From Euclidia mi (lineage: Eukaryota > Arthropoda > Insecta > Lepidoptera > Erebidae): a stretch of 64,000 bases of DNA. The first letter of the stretch is position 1. Each line of letters starts with the position of its first letter. Positions 12,349 through 22,086 of the stretch are shown here, piece after piece. The DNA lies in the NCBI GenBank assembly GCA_944739405.2, contig OX123187.2, forward strand, positions 73,764,450 through 73,828,449, in the 5' to 3' direction. Under the pieces are notes generated by a model. The model did not search any database. It was not told the origin of the DNA and saw only the letters and a list, made by a program, of their open reading frames with translations. The translations under genes were made by a program, and so were the position numbers.

Positions 12349-13624
12349 CACATGAGTAAATAAACCGAACAGAGACAAAGCTTCGTAAGAGCTTGTAAAT
12401 TTGTTACCTATTTTGGTAGGGTTGTCACAAATATCCAGAAATAGACCAACATATTATCTGAAGACTTATGCTTTTCACCTTATAAAACCTCATTTGGAAG
12501 ACCGATATTAAAATAAAACTTTTACGATGCATCTACAAATAAATATTGGCGGTATATTGCGAAAAACAGATATTTTGATACCCTAGCTTCTTCAGCTTTG
12601 AAATCTTGTAAATGTTTATTTTGTACCGGTCAAAAGACTGCGTATCACGCACTTGACGTGACAAATGTAAAAAAAAATATGTTTAGAACATCAGATAAAG
12701 ATTTGACGAAATTTTTATCTAATTTCCTTTTATTTATGTCTTATTAATTTTATAATACTAAAATAAGTGACTTAAAAGTCGATGTAAGTTAATCTGTATA
12801 TATAAAATCGTTGCGTTACTGACTGACTGACAGCCAAGCTACAGCCGAAACTGCTCGGCGCAAGAAGCTGAAATTTAGCATGTATATTCCTTGGGGACCG
12901 TAAGGGTGCACTAAGACGGGATTTCCCGAAATTCCCACGGGATCGGGCAAAACGGTAAATTTGAAAATATGTGCGTGCGAAGCCGCTGGCGTCAACTGGT
13001 GTTTAATAAATGTTTATTCGTATGCAAAAATATGTTTAATTACCGGGGTGCACCAGTACCCCTGTGTACTGTTACTGCATTTTTCATATGGGTACGGGGC
13101 TTGGGTTAAGTAATCCAACGGGAAACACTCACAATGCATATAAAATTAACAATCTTCAGTACGTTTAAGTATTTCGTTGCCAACATTGACAATATTTATT
13201 TCAAGAACGAAATATTCGCGAAACTTTTGCTCGAGCAATTCAACAAATGCGATAAAATTATCAGGTGGTATAATTAAAAAACCCAATCGTACGTTACTAT
13301 CGTTAAAATCTTTATAATAACTGAATTATTTCTTCTAGTATTTTTCATACACACAGTACAGTAAACAACCATTATTAATAATAAAATACCACGTTTTTAC
13401 ATTAAAATATTAAAACTTGCAACGTACAAAACAAACAACGTGCGTCGTAATAACCCTGAGATTGTCAACTGCGTTCAACTGCGTAAACCGGTTTTTTCCA
13501 GTCTCACCGCGTACACGATAAGCGGCCAGTGGTCACGCACACATGCGCCGCGTGCTTGTAGTAATGCAACTGATTAGCGCTGTTGTATGAAGCTTTGTCT
13601 CTGTTCCGTTTATCTACTCATGTG
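12349..13624. mobile_element. Non-autonomous TIR DNA transposon, 1,276 bp
   Basis: Terminal inverted repeats of 36 bp (12349-12384 and 13589-13624) begin CACATGAGTA and end AAAGCTTC, with two mismatches. The 7-bp GCGGTAT is duplicated at 12342-12348 and 13625-13631, exactly where the interrupted LINE frame rejoins. No transposase frame is visible inside. A 7-bp duplication is unusual; an 8-bp duplication with one mismatch is possible, which would fit hAT or P-type elements. I leave the superfamily open. A Helitron lies inside at 12793-12999. Confidence 0.85.
12793..12999 (+). mobile_element. Short non-autonomous Helitron
   Basis: Begins TCTGTATATATAAAATCG after an A and ends CTGG before a T, matching the Helitron rule A|TC...CTRR|T. 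The body, with GTTACTGACTGACTGACAG and TTCCTTGGGGACCGTA, is shared with the copy at 28357-28563. Too short to encode a Rep/helicase protein. Confidence 0.8.
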
Positions 13625-13631
13625 GCGGTAT

Positions 13632-14401
13632 TCAGAGACATAGTCATATTTACAAAGTTTCTAAGCGAATCGAATGCAGTTATTAAGAAGCCCGTCTAGT
13701 TTGTTGAGGAGGTTCTGCATTCAGTTCAAAATAGCACACATCACCATAGGTCGCCACAGTCGACAATAGGGAAGATTAACGTCTGCATGAGCATTACCTT
13801 AGTGCTAGGAGGGAGAAAGTTCTTTAAGCGGTACAACGAACGTAAACATCCTGCCACTCTTTGACTGACAAAAGTAACTTGAGCCCGCCAGTTGAGGTGG
13901 TTATACATGTATAAGCCAAGATTCTTGACAACTGTGCTAAATGGTATTGCTGTCTGGTTATACATGACTGATGGAAGCGCTGAAAGATCGATTTTGCTCA
14001 TATTGCGTTGACTGCCTATGATAATGGTCTGGCATTTTGCGGGATTCACAGCGACACCAAATTGTTCTGACCAATCAAATATAATTGACAGAGCTTAATC
14101 GATAGCTGAAGCGATGTTGTCTACTACCTGTGTATATAGCTGCAAGTCGTCAGCATACAAGTGATACGCACACTGAAGATTCTGGGTCAGGAGATTTATA
14201 AAAATAGAAACTAATAATGGAGAGAGAATGCCACCTTGAGGAATGCCAGACTGATGCTGATCTACACCATGATGATGAAGACTCATCGTGGTGAACCGAC
14301 TGCTGACGTCCCATGAGATATTTTGAGAACCATTCCAGCGCCTCTGGAGAGATCTGAAAACTGGAGAGGATGGATAGTAGGATTTCGTGATTATCATTCA
14401 A
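13632..14401 (-). pseudogene. LINE reverse transcriptase fragment
   Basis: The minus-strand frame shows NDNHEILLSI, then after a frameshift SGIPQGGILSPLL (RT motif B) and YADDLQLY (motif C), an in-frame TAA at 14095-14097, then NPAKCQTIIIGS and LRSLYRLKNFLPP. Further stops and a shift occur below 13741 before the insertion point. Motif C is intact, but the frame is broken at least three times. It lacks the endonuclease and the first part of the RT. Confidence 0.85.
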
Positions 14402-14622
14402 ATTTCAGTTAATTTGAGGGGATACTATTTATGACATAAGTATGATACTGACATTAGATCGAAACTGAATTTTGAACAAATTTGTTTGCGGGAATTGGGC
14501 CTCAGATGTAGCTAAGATCAAACCATATAATCTTTATTATAAAACCTATGATGAAACCGAAGCACTTATGCCATAATATTTGTCAGGCACACACAAAGAT
14601 CACACAATAATCACTTTAAAAT

Positions 14623-14677
14623 ACACACACAAACACACACACACACACACAGACACACACAGACAGACACACACACA

Positions 14678-14724
<47 letters not shown>

Positions 14725-14759
14725 AGACACAGACACACACAGACAGACACACACAGACA

Positions 14760-14843
<84 letters not shown>
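14623..14843. repeat. (AC)n microsatellite, about 220 bp
   Basis: An almost pure AC dinucleotide run with interspersed AGAC and AGACAGAC variants at 14651-14672 and 14719-14762. The right half (14761-14842) is nearly perfect. Open frames across it are low-complexity artefacts. Confidence 0.98.
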
Positions 14844-14847
<4 letters not shown>

Positions 14848-15144
14848 AAATGGCCGTAAGCCGCTCGCACTTGAAATATTGCCTTCACCAGAACACAGCT
14901 TAATCTCTGTACTGCCTGAAAAGTCTCATGTATTGGCTATTTGACCTATAGGATCAAGGACAGATATACTGAACGTGAAAGATTATCTATAAAATTTAGA
15001 TATGAGCCTACTAAAACAGTTTGGTTTACACTAGCCTACCTCGGTGGCATTGTACACTTGAGTCTCGGCTATCGCGATAAAAGTTACCTATGTGTTATTC
15101 TGATTAAGCTAGTTACTAGTAAAATTCAGGCTAGGCTAGAATAA

Positions 15145-15220
15145 AGGCTAGTTGTTCTAGTGGTAAGACCCAGGCTGCTAAGTTGAAGGTTGTAGGTACG
15201 ATTCCCAACTTCGGGTATTC
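15145..15220 (+). repeat. tRNA-like SINE head
   Basis: Contains TCTAGTGGTAAGACC (A-box-like) and GGTACGATTCCCAACTT (B-box-like, GGTTCGATTCC with one change) at tRNA-like spacing. No convincing acceptor stem is visible, so this is read as the head of a degenerate SINE rather than a tRNA gene. Confidence 0.5.
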
Positions 15221-16189
15221 ATTTAAAAGTCCATTACTATTTCAATTTTGGAAATAAATTTAAATTCCATTAAAAACTTAGTATATTCATGAAACTATAT
15301 CATTGTAACTAAAACAGTTTATAAACAAAACGACAACTACACCTACAGACTTTCAGTAACTAAAGGACGAAATACAATACGCAAAACATTGAAATCTACT
15401 TAACTGTCGAAGTTTCAGATAAATTTTCCAAAGATAAATAATTGCCTAAGCCTCTTTCTGACGAGTCTTCCACTAAGCAGCTAAATATAAAATAATAAGC
15501 AAAACGGGCATCGATCACCGTAGCAACGGGGGAGTCTTAATTGCTAAAGTTTACATGCTGGAAACTCGACACGACTCTAAAGCAATTTGTTCAAGAGACC
15601 TACTACAGGATGAAACCCTTCTCAACTCACTTTGAACCAATCGCCGTTCGAAGCTCTCATTGGTTCAAAACTCAGTACCGACCAATCAGTATGCTGATAG
15701 GTTAACGAGTCGATGTGAGTCTTGAAGTGGCTATACCCGTGGTAGGTTTCTGGAACTTGCTAGGCACGAGAAATTCCTTTGGCGGGGTTATTTTTCAAGT
15801 GAATAACACTTTGACGGGCAACTTAATAAGGAGTTCATGGCGTATCATAATCTAGTTTCTTGTCCTATATTTTGAAGTAGGACACGGTAACGAAAAGTTG
15901 ATGGATAGGTAGATCTTAACTATAAAGTATTATATTATTATTCTGATTCTGATTTGAAGCCACTTGATTGAAGCCACTCTGATTTGAAGGCTGAAGGAAT
16001 TAAACCATAAAAATAGTTTTTTTCTTAAAATCTTTATTTATTTGTGGCATGTATTAGAGGGATTTATCACTTTTGGGTTGGTTGAAGAATGAATTATTGA
16101 TTTGAATCTCTGGGTTTAGAAGAAGCTTTTCAATTATTCACTCAAGGCGTCACACCACTTCCTTCGTTTGTCTTGTCACCTGTTTTAGT
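15221..16189. other. Unassigned non-coding DNA
   Basis: AT-rich with a moderately GC-richer patch near 15480-15780. I see no coding region, splice-bounded exon or recognisable repeat family. A short local duplication of GATTTGAAGCCACT/GATTGAAGCCACT occurs around 15950-15985. Confidence 0.5.
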
Positions 16190-16204
16190 TACGTAACTTT
16201 AACC

Positions 16205-16801
16205 TTTTTTTTTACGAGGTGGAAAGTCCCTTCGGATCTCCGATTCTTGGGGGAAATGGGAGCCGGAGTATGTGGTGTTTCCACTAAAAACCACCTCGAC
16301 TTTCTCATGTATCCGTGTGTCGGAGGGTAGGGCATCGCCGAAGCATTCGTCGCCACCCTCCGACGGGCATTGGCCCGCCAGATGGTTAGGCGGGCCCCGA
16401 ACAAATCCCCCTTGGCGGCGGATTAAGGTGTTGGACTCCGCCGCCAAAACACCCAGCGGCCGCAGAGGATAGGGAGCACGGCAACTCAACACCGCATCTC
16501 CTCTTCCTCTGCGGCCCCGCCGCGACGCATCGAATGGTGCGCCCCCATTTGGTCGCGGGAGATAGGGCGCGCGGCAACGCAACACCGACACGCCTCTCCT
16601 CCCGTGACCGCACCCGACTGTGAGGGACAGACAGAACTGTCCCCCGCACCCGCACCGTTGGACGCATCCTGCGCAAGCCGCTCCAAGCCCACGCGCAGTG
16701 TCCCCTTCTGGGTCCCTCTTAGCTTCACCGCGGGTGACCAATCCACGGTTACTGAGCCCCCCCACCACGTCTAGGTGGAGATCCCACGGGGGGGGGGGGG
16801 G
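16205..16801 (-). mobile_element. GC-rich retroposon with 15-bp target duplication
   Basis: A 597-bp unit bounded by the duplicated TACGTAACTTTAACC (16190-16204 and 16802-16816). On the minus strand it starts with a C run (plus-strand G run ending at 16801) and ends in an A tail (plus-strand T9 at 16205-16213), the signature of target-primed retrotransposition. It is markedly GC-rich against its surroundings. A minus-strand frame runs through it but has no recognisable domain. It may be the truncated 3' end of an R1-like LINE or a SINE-like derivative. Confidence 0.75.
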
Positions 16802-16891
16802 TACGTAACTTTAACCTAACTTGGCTACCGTTATTGGATTACTAGTAGCCAATACGTAAACAGGTGCTAATTGGAACTCTATAAATAGAAA

Positions 16892-17771
16892 TCCCTATTT
16901 AATATTATAAATTTGAAAGTTTGTATGTATGTATGTTCCGTTTTCACGCCAAAATGGCTGAACCGATTTTGCTGAAATTTTATATAAAGATAGATTGGAC
17001 TATGGAGACGGACATAGGCTACCATAAGTTGCAAAAAACTAACTGGGAGGTATTGTAGGGAGGGTAGAAATTAGTACGGCACAAATTTGCCTCGTTTAAG
17101 AACGCATGCGCTGTAATAATTGAGTCAGTACTGTCAGTACTGTGTAATCACTGTCAGTACTGTCACATCAAACTTAATGTCATATCGTGCACGGTGCTTA
17201 CATTGTTTGCATTTATTATTAGAAACTAATAATTATATAGGTACTACGCTTAAACGGCTGAAACGATTTTCTCAACTTATATTATATATACGAAAGTTTT
17301 CATAGATTATCGGACACGCCGGCAACGCAACCAACTTCATCGCAAGCGCCGGTGAATACGTCATCGACACGCTCGCAACGACAAGCTGCGCGGTAGGCCC
17401 GCTTCAGTGGAGCGCCCGACGCCGACGCGGACGGTCACGCTGCTCATGATTAAGGACCTCCATATGGTCCGAAACTAGTCGGGCTACTCCGACCAAAAAT
17501 TATACGTGAGTACAACCGGTTATAGTTATTCTAGTTTTCATAGATATACATATATTGGAACATAGCTTTGACATTTGTCTGTACGCAAGGTGATGTTATT
17601 ATGTACTCTTCGGTAGATAATGACATGGATACCGACCGTTACTTTGTACCCTGTGTTGTTTCTGAAGCCTTTAGAGTAATCAGGAGTGTCTTCACACATA
17701 TTGAGTAGAGACTGAAAGTAGATTTGGGTTACTCCGAATTTAACGCGTGCGAAGCCGCGGGCAAAAGCTAG
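16892..17771 (+). mobile_element. Non-autonomous Helitron, family A
   Basis: Starts TCCCTATTTAATATTATA after an A and ends GCGGGCAAAAGCTAG at 17771. The 5' part (GTTTGTATGTATGTATG, GGCTGAACCGATTTTG) matches 50993-51270 and the 3' part matches 54498-54834. The GCGTGCGAAGCCGCGGGC stretch before the terminus is GC-rich as in Helitron 3' ends. No protein is encoded. The next Helitron follows with no spacer. Confidence 0.85.
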
Positions 17772-18540
17772 TCTTAATACATATATTTCTTGTGTGCGTG
17801 TGCAATTGTGTATGTCACTGAACTCCTCCTAAACGACTGGACCGATCTTGATGAAATTTTTTGTGTGTGTTCAAGGGAACCTGAGAATGGTTAAGATTCA
17901 TAATTTAGTCCACTGGATAATGTTTTTTTACTTAATTTTTAATTTGTAAGTATTTGTGGATTTCGGAATGTTTCTCATTGGAACCGACGAACTGCGCTGC
18001 TATCGCAGTGTCAAATCTTATATTAATAATTTCGTCAAGGAGTACATCGAAACCTTGCCTGAATAATAAAACAATAAAAAATAAAGATTTCGAGTCGACA
18101 ACATATATCCGCATAATTCAGATTGTCGAATATTTTGTTGAATATTCATAGATTAAATCACAGTCGCCATATTGGCCCCTCTCGCGAAACGTCACAGATA
18201 CTGGATAACATTTTGAGTACTACTAAGTCTTAGTACTAAGTAGTTTGTATGTGTAAATACTTTTTACAGTTATATAGCCATCATCATCGCCCTAGCGTTA
18301 TCCCGGTTGCATCCAAGACTTACTAGCTTTGAATCCGGGGTCCGCTTTCAGGTCTAACCGCATATGACAGAATATCAACTTTTCCACAGAGCGACTGCCG
18401 TCTGACCTCCGCAACCCAAAGGGATAGCGAAATTCCATGGTTTAGACCAGTATCAGTTTATTTGAGGGTACTGACTCCCCGTGACGACTGTCAAAGATCT
18501 TCATGACAGTCGGGACCGACGGTTTAACGTGCTCTCCGAG

Positions 18541-20404
18541 CAGTGTTGGGCATTAATCAATTAATTTGTCAATTATCTTGTTAATTGACTAAAAAATTTA
18601 TTGCAATTAAATTAATTACAATTAAATTAATCGCAATTAAACTTTTAATTGCACCTTACAATTAAATTTATTCGATTATGGTATGACAATTGTAACTCAC
18701 AATTAAGTTAATTGCAATTAACTTTTTTAGTTGTTTTATAGAACAATTAAAACTAACAATTAACTTTATGTATCAAAACAAACTATCAAAACAAAATTAG
18801 TAAAAGATTTAGGAAAATTTAGCTGTAAGTCTCAGACGTATAAAAAAAAACTACGTTAAAAACAATCGACTTCAAAAATGAAAAAGTAAAAATAATAAAG
18901 ATTTAATATTAATTCAATACTACCTATTATTTATATGTGCTATTTACTAATAGATTTGAAGTCGGTGCCTTGCCTTAAACAAATAATAATATTTTAAACT
19001 TAGATTTTTTAATACTTTTAAGTGTATTTTGTATTGTCAACCAGTTATAGGTAGACCTACAAAAGGTGCTGTGCGCCTTAGTAAATAAATATCTCAAGAA
19101 ACGGGAACGGATCAAAGTAGTCGTCTCTGTAAAAATGCTCTTCGAAACACAATTTGACGTTGTTGTGAGACTATTATAGATCGTGAAAAACGTTTGTTGG
19201 CCATAAAAGCATATATATGAAATCACGTTTACGTCAAGAAACTTTTGAACAATATAATTCTAGACTCGGTAAGATCCAAGAGCGTCTAGCAAATGAGTCT
19301 TTTGAGCTGAGAACTAATAGATTTGGTCTCATTAATAATCGACAAATCTTTAATCATGGCATTACCGCATGTTTTACGTCCTTGAAGTCACCATTATCAT
19401 CATTGTGCAAGGCAAATTACTTTTTGTAATTACTGAGTTCGTATGGCCACCTTCTGGCTCCTTCATCGGAACCTAGAGGATCCTAGTTACCACCCGCACC
19501 AAAATGATCATCAAGACGAACAAAAGAGCCTACTCTCGATAGTTTTGTCATTTAATTATTGAGTTCCTATGGCCACCTTTCGATTCCATCATTATGTCAG
19601 CTCTATGTCATAATAATTTTTCATTGTCATTTAATTTACATACGCATACACAATTTCAGCTCAATTGGTAACCGCGAAGTGGATCAAATTTACTTGCGAA
19701 ATTGATTTCAGACATCGGGATAGGTGAAAGTTAATAAAAAAATGCTCATAAAATAAAAACTACTGGGCCTACCTGAATCAAATTTTTATGGGACCAATTC
19801 GAAACTATTCCGCATCAAACAAAAAAAGAGACATAAATCTGTTCAGAAACCTCGGCGTAATCGGTGTACATACATCGAAAAAAAAAATATACCGGCCGAA
19901 TTGAGAACCTCCTCCTTTCTTTGTTAAAGTCGGTTAAAAAAGTGGCAAAGGCTGTAACTATAGGTTAATTTTTCTAAATATTTCTTTCTACATAAAAAAA
20001 ACTGCTTGTTGATAAAGAAATGAATATTTATTTATTTTATTATTTGAATCGGTCTTTTATTTGTTGCCAACATGTGTATTTAACCACAGGATGTGGGGAT
20101 GTGTGACAGATATGGGGGCACTATTCTACTACCCGGAACTACACGGGTATATTATATATTTAAATATACCGGCTGTATATTACACAGCAGTATATTTTTA
20201 ATTGTTAGTTTTAATTAAAATTCACAAAACAATTGAAAATTAATTAATTGGCAATTGTAGTAAATCACAATTAACAATTAATTAATTGTTAATTGTAATT
20301 TCCACAATTACAGTTGATTAATTGTTAACTGTAGTAGTGACAATTAACAATTAATTAATTGTTAATTTTTAATTGTTCTTGCAATTAAATTTTGCCCAAC
20401 ACTG
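18541..20404. mobile_element. hAT DNA transposon, non-autonomous, 1,864 bp
   Basis: The 12-bp terminal inverted repeat CAGTGTTGGGCA is at 18541-18552 and 20393-20404. The 8-bp target duplication TCTCCGAG is perfect (18533-18540 and 20405-20412). CAGTG-type ends plus 8-bp duplications are diagnostic of hAT. Subterminal regions are dense in AATTAATTG-type palindromes, which may bind transposase. No transposase frame is recognisable. A further repeat with inverted ends sits inside. Confidence 0.92.
18856..19941. mobile_element. Probable nested TIR-like element inside hAT
   Basis: The left end reads TTAAAAACAATCGACTTC and the right end, reversed, reads TTTTTTAACCGACTTTAAC followed by GGAGGAGGTTCTCAATTCG. 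The latter is a combination common at the ends of a lepidopteran repeat family. The inverted ends are imperfect and I could not define a target duplication, so the limits are approximate. Confidence 0.5.
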
Positions 20405-20663
20405 TCTCCGAGGCACGGGGCTAGCGATAATTAACAATTTAAAGCGCACTTAACTTCGAAAAGTCATTGGTGCGCGCCGTGGATTCGAACCCGATACCCT
20501 CTGCATGGCAGTCCGTTGGTATCTCCACTAGGCTATCGCTGCCTGTTTACAGTTATATAGTATCCGCCCAATAAAGGAGGTTTGTGTTACCCCGATAATC
20601 GATGATATACTTTAACTAGAGAACCCCAAACTTACGTGAGTGCAAGCCGCGGGCAAAAGCTAG

Positions 20664-20841
20664 TCTATATATATATTTATTGTGTGCGTGTGTATGTCAC
20701 TGAACTCCTCCTAAACGACTAGACTGATTTTGATGAAATTTTTTGTGTGTGTTCAAGGGGACTTGAGAATGGTTTAGATTCACAAAAAATTGCGAATCTT
20801 AAAAAAATATTTGGTGGTACAAAGTTCACCGGCTGAGCCAG
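20664..20841 (+). mobile_element. Third tandem Helitron, short family B unit
   Basis: Starts TCTATATATATATTTATTG directly after CTAG at 20663. It shares GTGTGCGTGTGTATGTCACTG and the following ATGAAATTTTTTGTGTG with the family B start at 17772. The 3' end, GTTCACCGGCTGAGCCAG, is a degenerate Helitron terminus (CCAG for CTAG) followed by T at 20842. Confidence 0.6.
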
Positions 20842-20887
20842 TAGCATTATATAAATAGAAATATTTAACAAGTTTAGAAAATTGTAT

Positions 20888-21234
20888 AGCATTAGCCTAG
20901 TGGAGAGACTGGATAGATTGCTACGCAGAGGATGTTGTGTTAAAATGCACGGTACGCATCGATGACTTTTCGGAGTAAAAGGCGTATTAAATTCTTAAGT
21001 ATCGCTTGCTTGACGGTGAAGGAAAACTTCCTGAGGAAATCTGCATGGCTGAGACTTTCATAATGATCTCGAAAGACATGCGAAGTTTACCGATACGCAC
21101 TTGGCGAGCGTGGTTTACTATGACCTTACTTTTTTCGTAGCGAGAAGAGGCATTTGGGTGTCTTCAAGACGCGAGTGAATAGGCATCTTCTAGGTAAGCG
21201 TGCTACATCCTAGATCGCATCATTGCTTACCATC
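20888..21234 (+). mobile_element. SINE-B, left part, split by the BEL/Pao element
   Basis: The tRNA-like head has ATTAGCCTAGTGGAGAG. The body includes TTAAGTATCGCTTGCTTGACGG, GACATGCGAAGTTTACC and GAGAAGAGGC, matching the copy at 60678-61010. It continues at 27722 after the BEL element (CTTACCATC | CCATCAGGCATG with the 5-bp CCATC duplicated). The B box is degraded, so this is an older copy. Confidence 0.7.
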
Positions 21235-21604
21235 TGTTCAGGGTTTTATAGCAAAATGGTTTTAAACATTTATATTAGTTTTTGTTGCAGTATTAATATT
21301 TTAATGTATATAATTGTTAATTTCAAAGGGGACCGATAGAGGGAGCTTATCGGTTTAAATTCAAGATATGGTTTCGTTCACAATGTCAGTATATATAGTT
21401 TTGGGGATTTTTGTAATAACATTTTATGCCGATAGATGGCTCTTATCGATTTAAATTTGAGGTATGGTTTGGTTACCGCGGCTTGTATAAATATTGGGTG
21501 ATTTTATTGCAATAAACGTGCTTCATCTAATACTCTGGTGTTTTATTGTTGAAACTACAGTGGTTCCAATCAGCACCCTTGGATTTCCCTAGGAAATTGG
21601 GACA
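21235..21604 (+). repeat. 5' LTR of BEL/Pao element
   Basis: Bounded by TG and CA. It contains a TATA-like TATAAATA at 21486-21493 and an AATAAA signal at 21511-21516, suiting transcription start and polyadenylation inside the LTR. Two similar segments with CCGATAGA and ATCGATTTAAATT occur within it. Confidence 0.95.
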
Positions 21605-21623
21605 TGGTCCTTCGAGCCGGATT
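21605..21623 (+). promoter_or_regulatory. Primer binding site, complementary to tRNA-Tyr
   Basis: TGGTCCTTCGAGCCGGATT directly follows the LTR. Its complement matches the 3' end of eukaryotic tRNA-Tyr (TCCGGCTCGAAGGACCA), which would prime minus-strand DNA synthesis. The tRNA match is from general knowledge of tRNA-Tyr, not from a search. Confidence 0.8.
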
Positions 21624-22086
21624 TAATTCAGGTTAGAAGTTGACTTTGTCCGACCAGAGCTGCAAGGCTCAACCCGAGATTAAGGGCGACGGATTGTCGT
21701 TGAGGATCTCAGGCACTTGGATACAGGGAGCGACAGTACCCAAGACAACGACATCTCGGCGCATACACGGGATTGGCTGCAGCAGGAGTGAGGAGTATCA
21801 CTGGACGGACAAAGCGGGCAGGTGTAAATAGTGTTGTGTTGTGTGGACCAAAGACTGTGAGTACTTTAAAGTTATTATTAGAATAGGGACTTAGAAAAAT
21901 ATTAGGACTTGTAGAATTTCAAATTGTTAGCTTAGGACTTAGAATAATTCGTGAAAAAGTGTTACTACGGGGAACCTATGCCCGATTTCGCATAGATTGG
22001 CAAAGGAGAAAAACACTTAGAAAAATTCAACATCATAAACATATTGACTTAGTAAATATTTGAAAGAAAATTTACGGCACACCAAA

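Larger units (their letters stand above)
11842..14401 (-). mobile_element. Minus-strand LINE (CR1/Jockey superfamily) split by a DNA element
   Basis: RT fragments at 13632-14401 and the C-terminus plus 3' UTR at 11842-12341 belong to one copy. The protein reads through from YDYVSEYR on the 13.6-kb side to YRSQLKWL on the 12.3-kb side once the 1,276-bp insertion at 12349-13624 and its duplicated GCGGTAT are removed. The 3' UTR contains the insect LINE block GCGGACTTAATGC (plus strand, about 11899) and ends in an A-rich tail near 11842. The copy is truncated at its 5' side near 14401. Confidence 0.8.
18278..20545 (-). mobile_element. tRNA-derived SINE (SINE-A), minus strand, split by hAT
   Basis: Flanked by a perfect 15-bp duplication TTTACAGTTATATAG (18263-18277 and 20546-20560). 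The tRNA-like head is at the right, reading on the minus strand GCAGCGATAGCCTAGTGG and GGGTTCGAATCC. The 3' tail at the left is a TGATGATGATGG repeat. Its body is interrupted after position 18540 by an 1,864-bp hAT element. A complete plus-strand copy of the same SINE is at 58968-59335 and a fragment at 38392-38480. Confidence 0.88.
17772..20663 (+). mobile_element. Helitron, family B, carrying nested insertions
   Basis: Begins TCTTAATACATATATTTC immediately after the CTAG of the preceding Helitron and ends GCGGGCAAAAGCTAG at 20660-20663. Its 5' segment (TTGTGTGCGTGTG, ATGTCACTGAACTCCTCC) is repeated by the next unit at 20664. About 2.3 kb of its length is a minus-strand SINE (18278-20545) that itself holds a hAT element. 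Removing the SINE and one copy of its duplication leaves a Helitron of about 610 bp. Confidence 0.75.

Noticed and set aside
14600..14903. Long His/Thr and Cys/Val open frames on both strands
   Set aside because: They are translations of the (AC)n microsatellite and carry no protein signal.
16199..16768. A 189-codon minus-strand frame and overlapping frames in the GC-rich block
   Set aside because: High GC lowers stop frequency. The frame lies in a retroposon with an A tail and has no recognisable domain.
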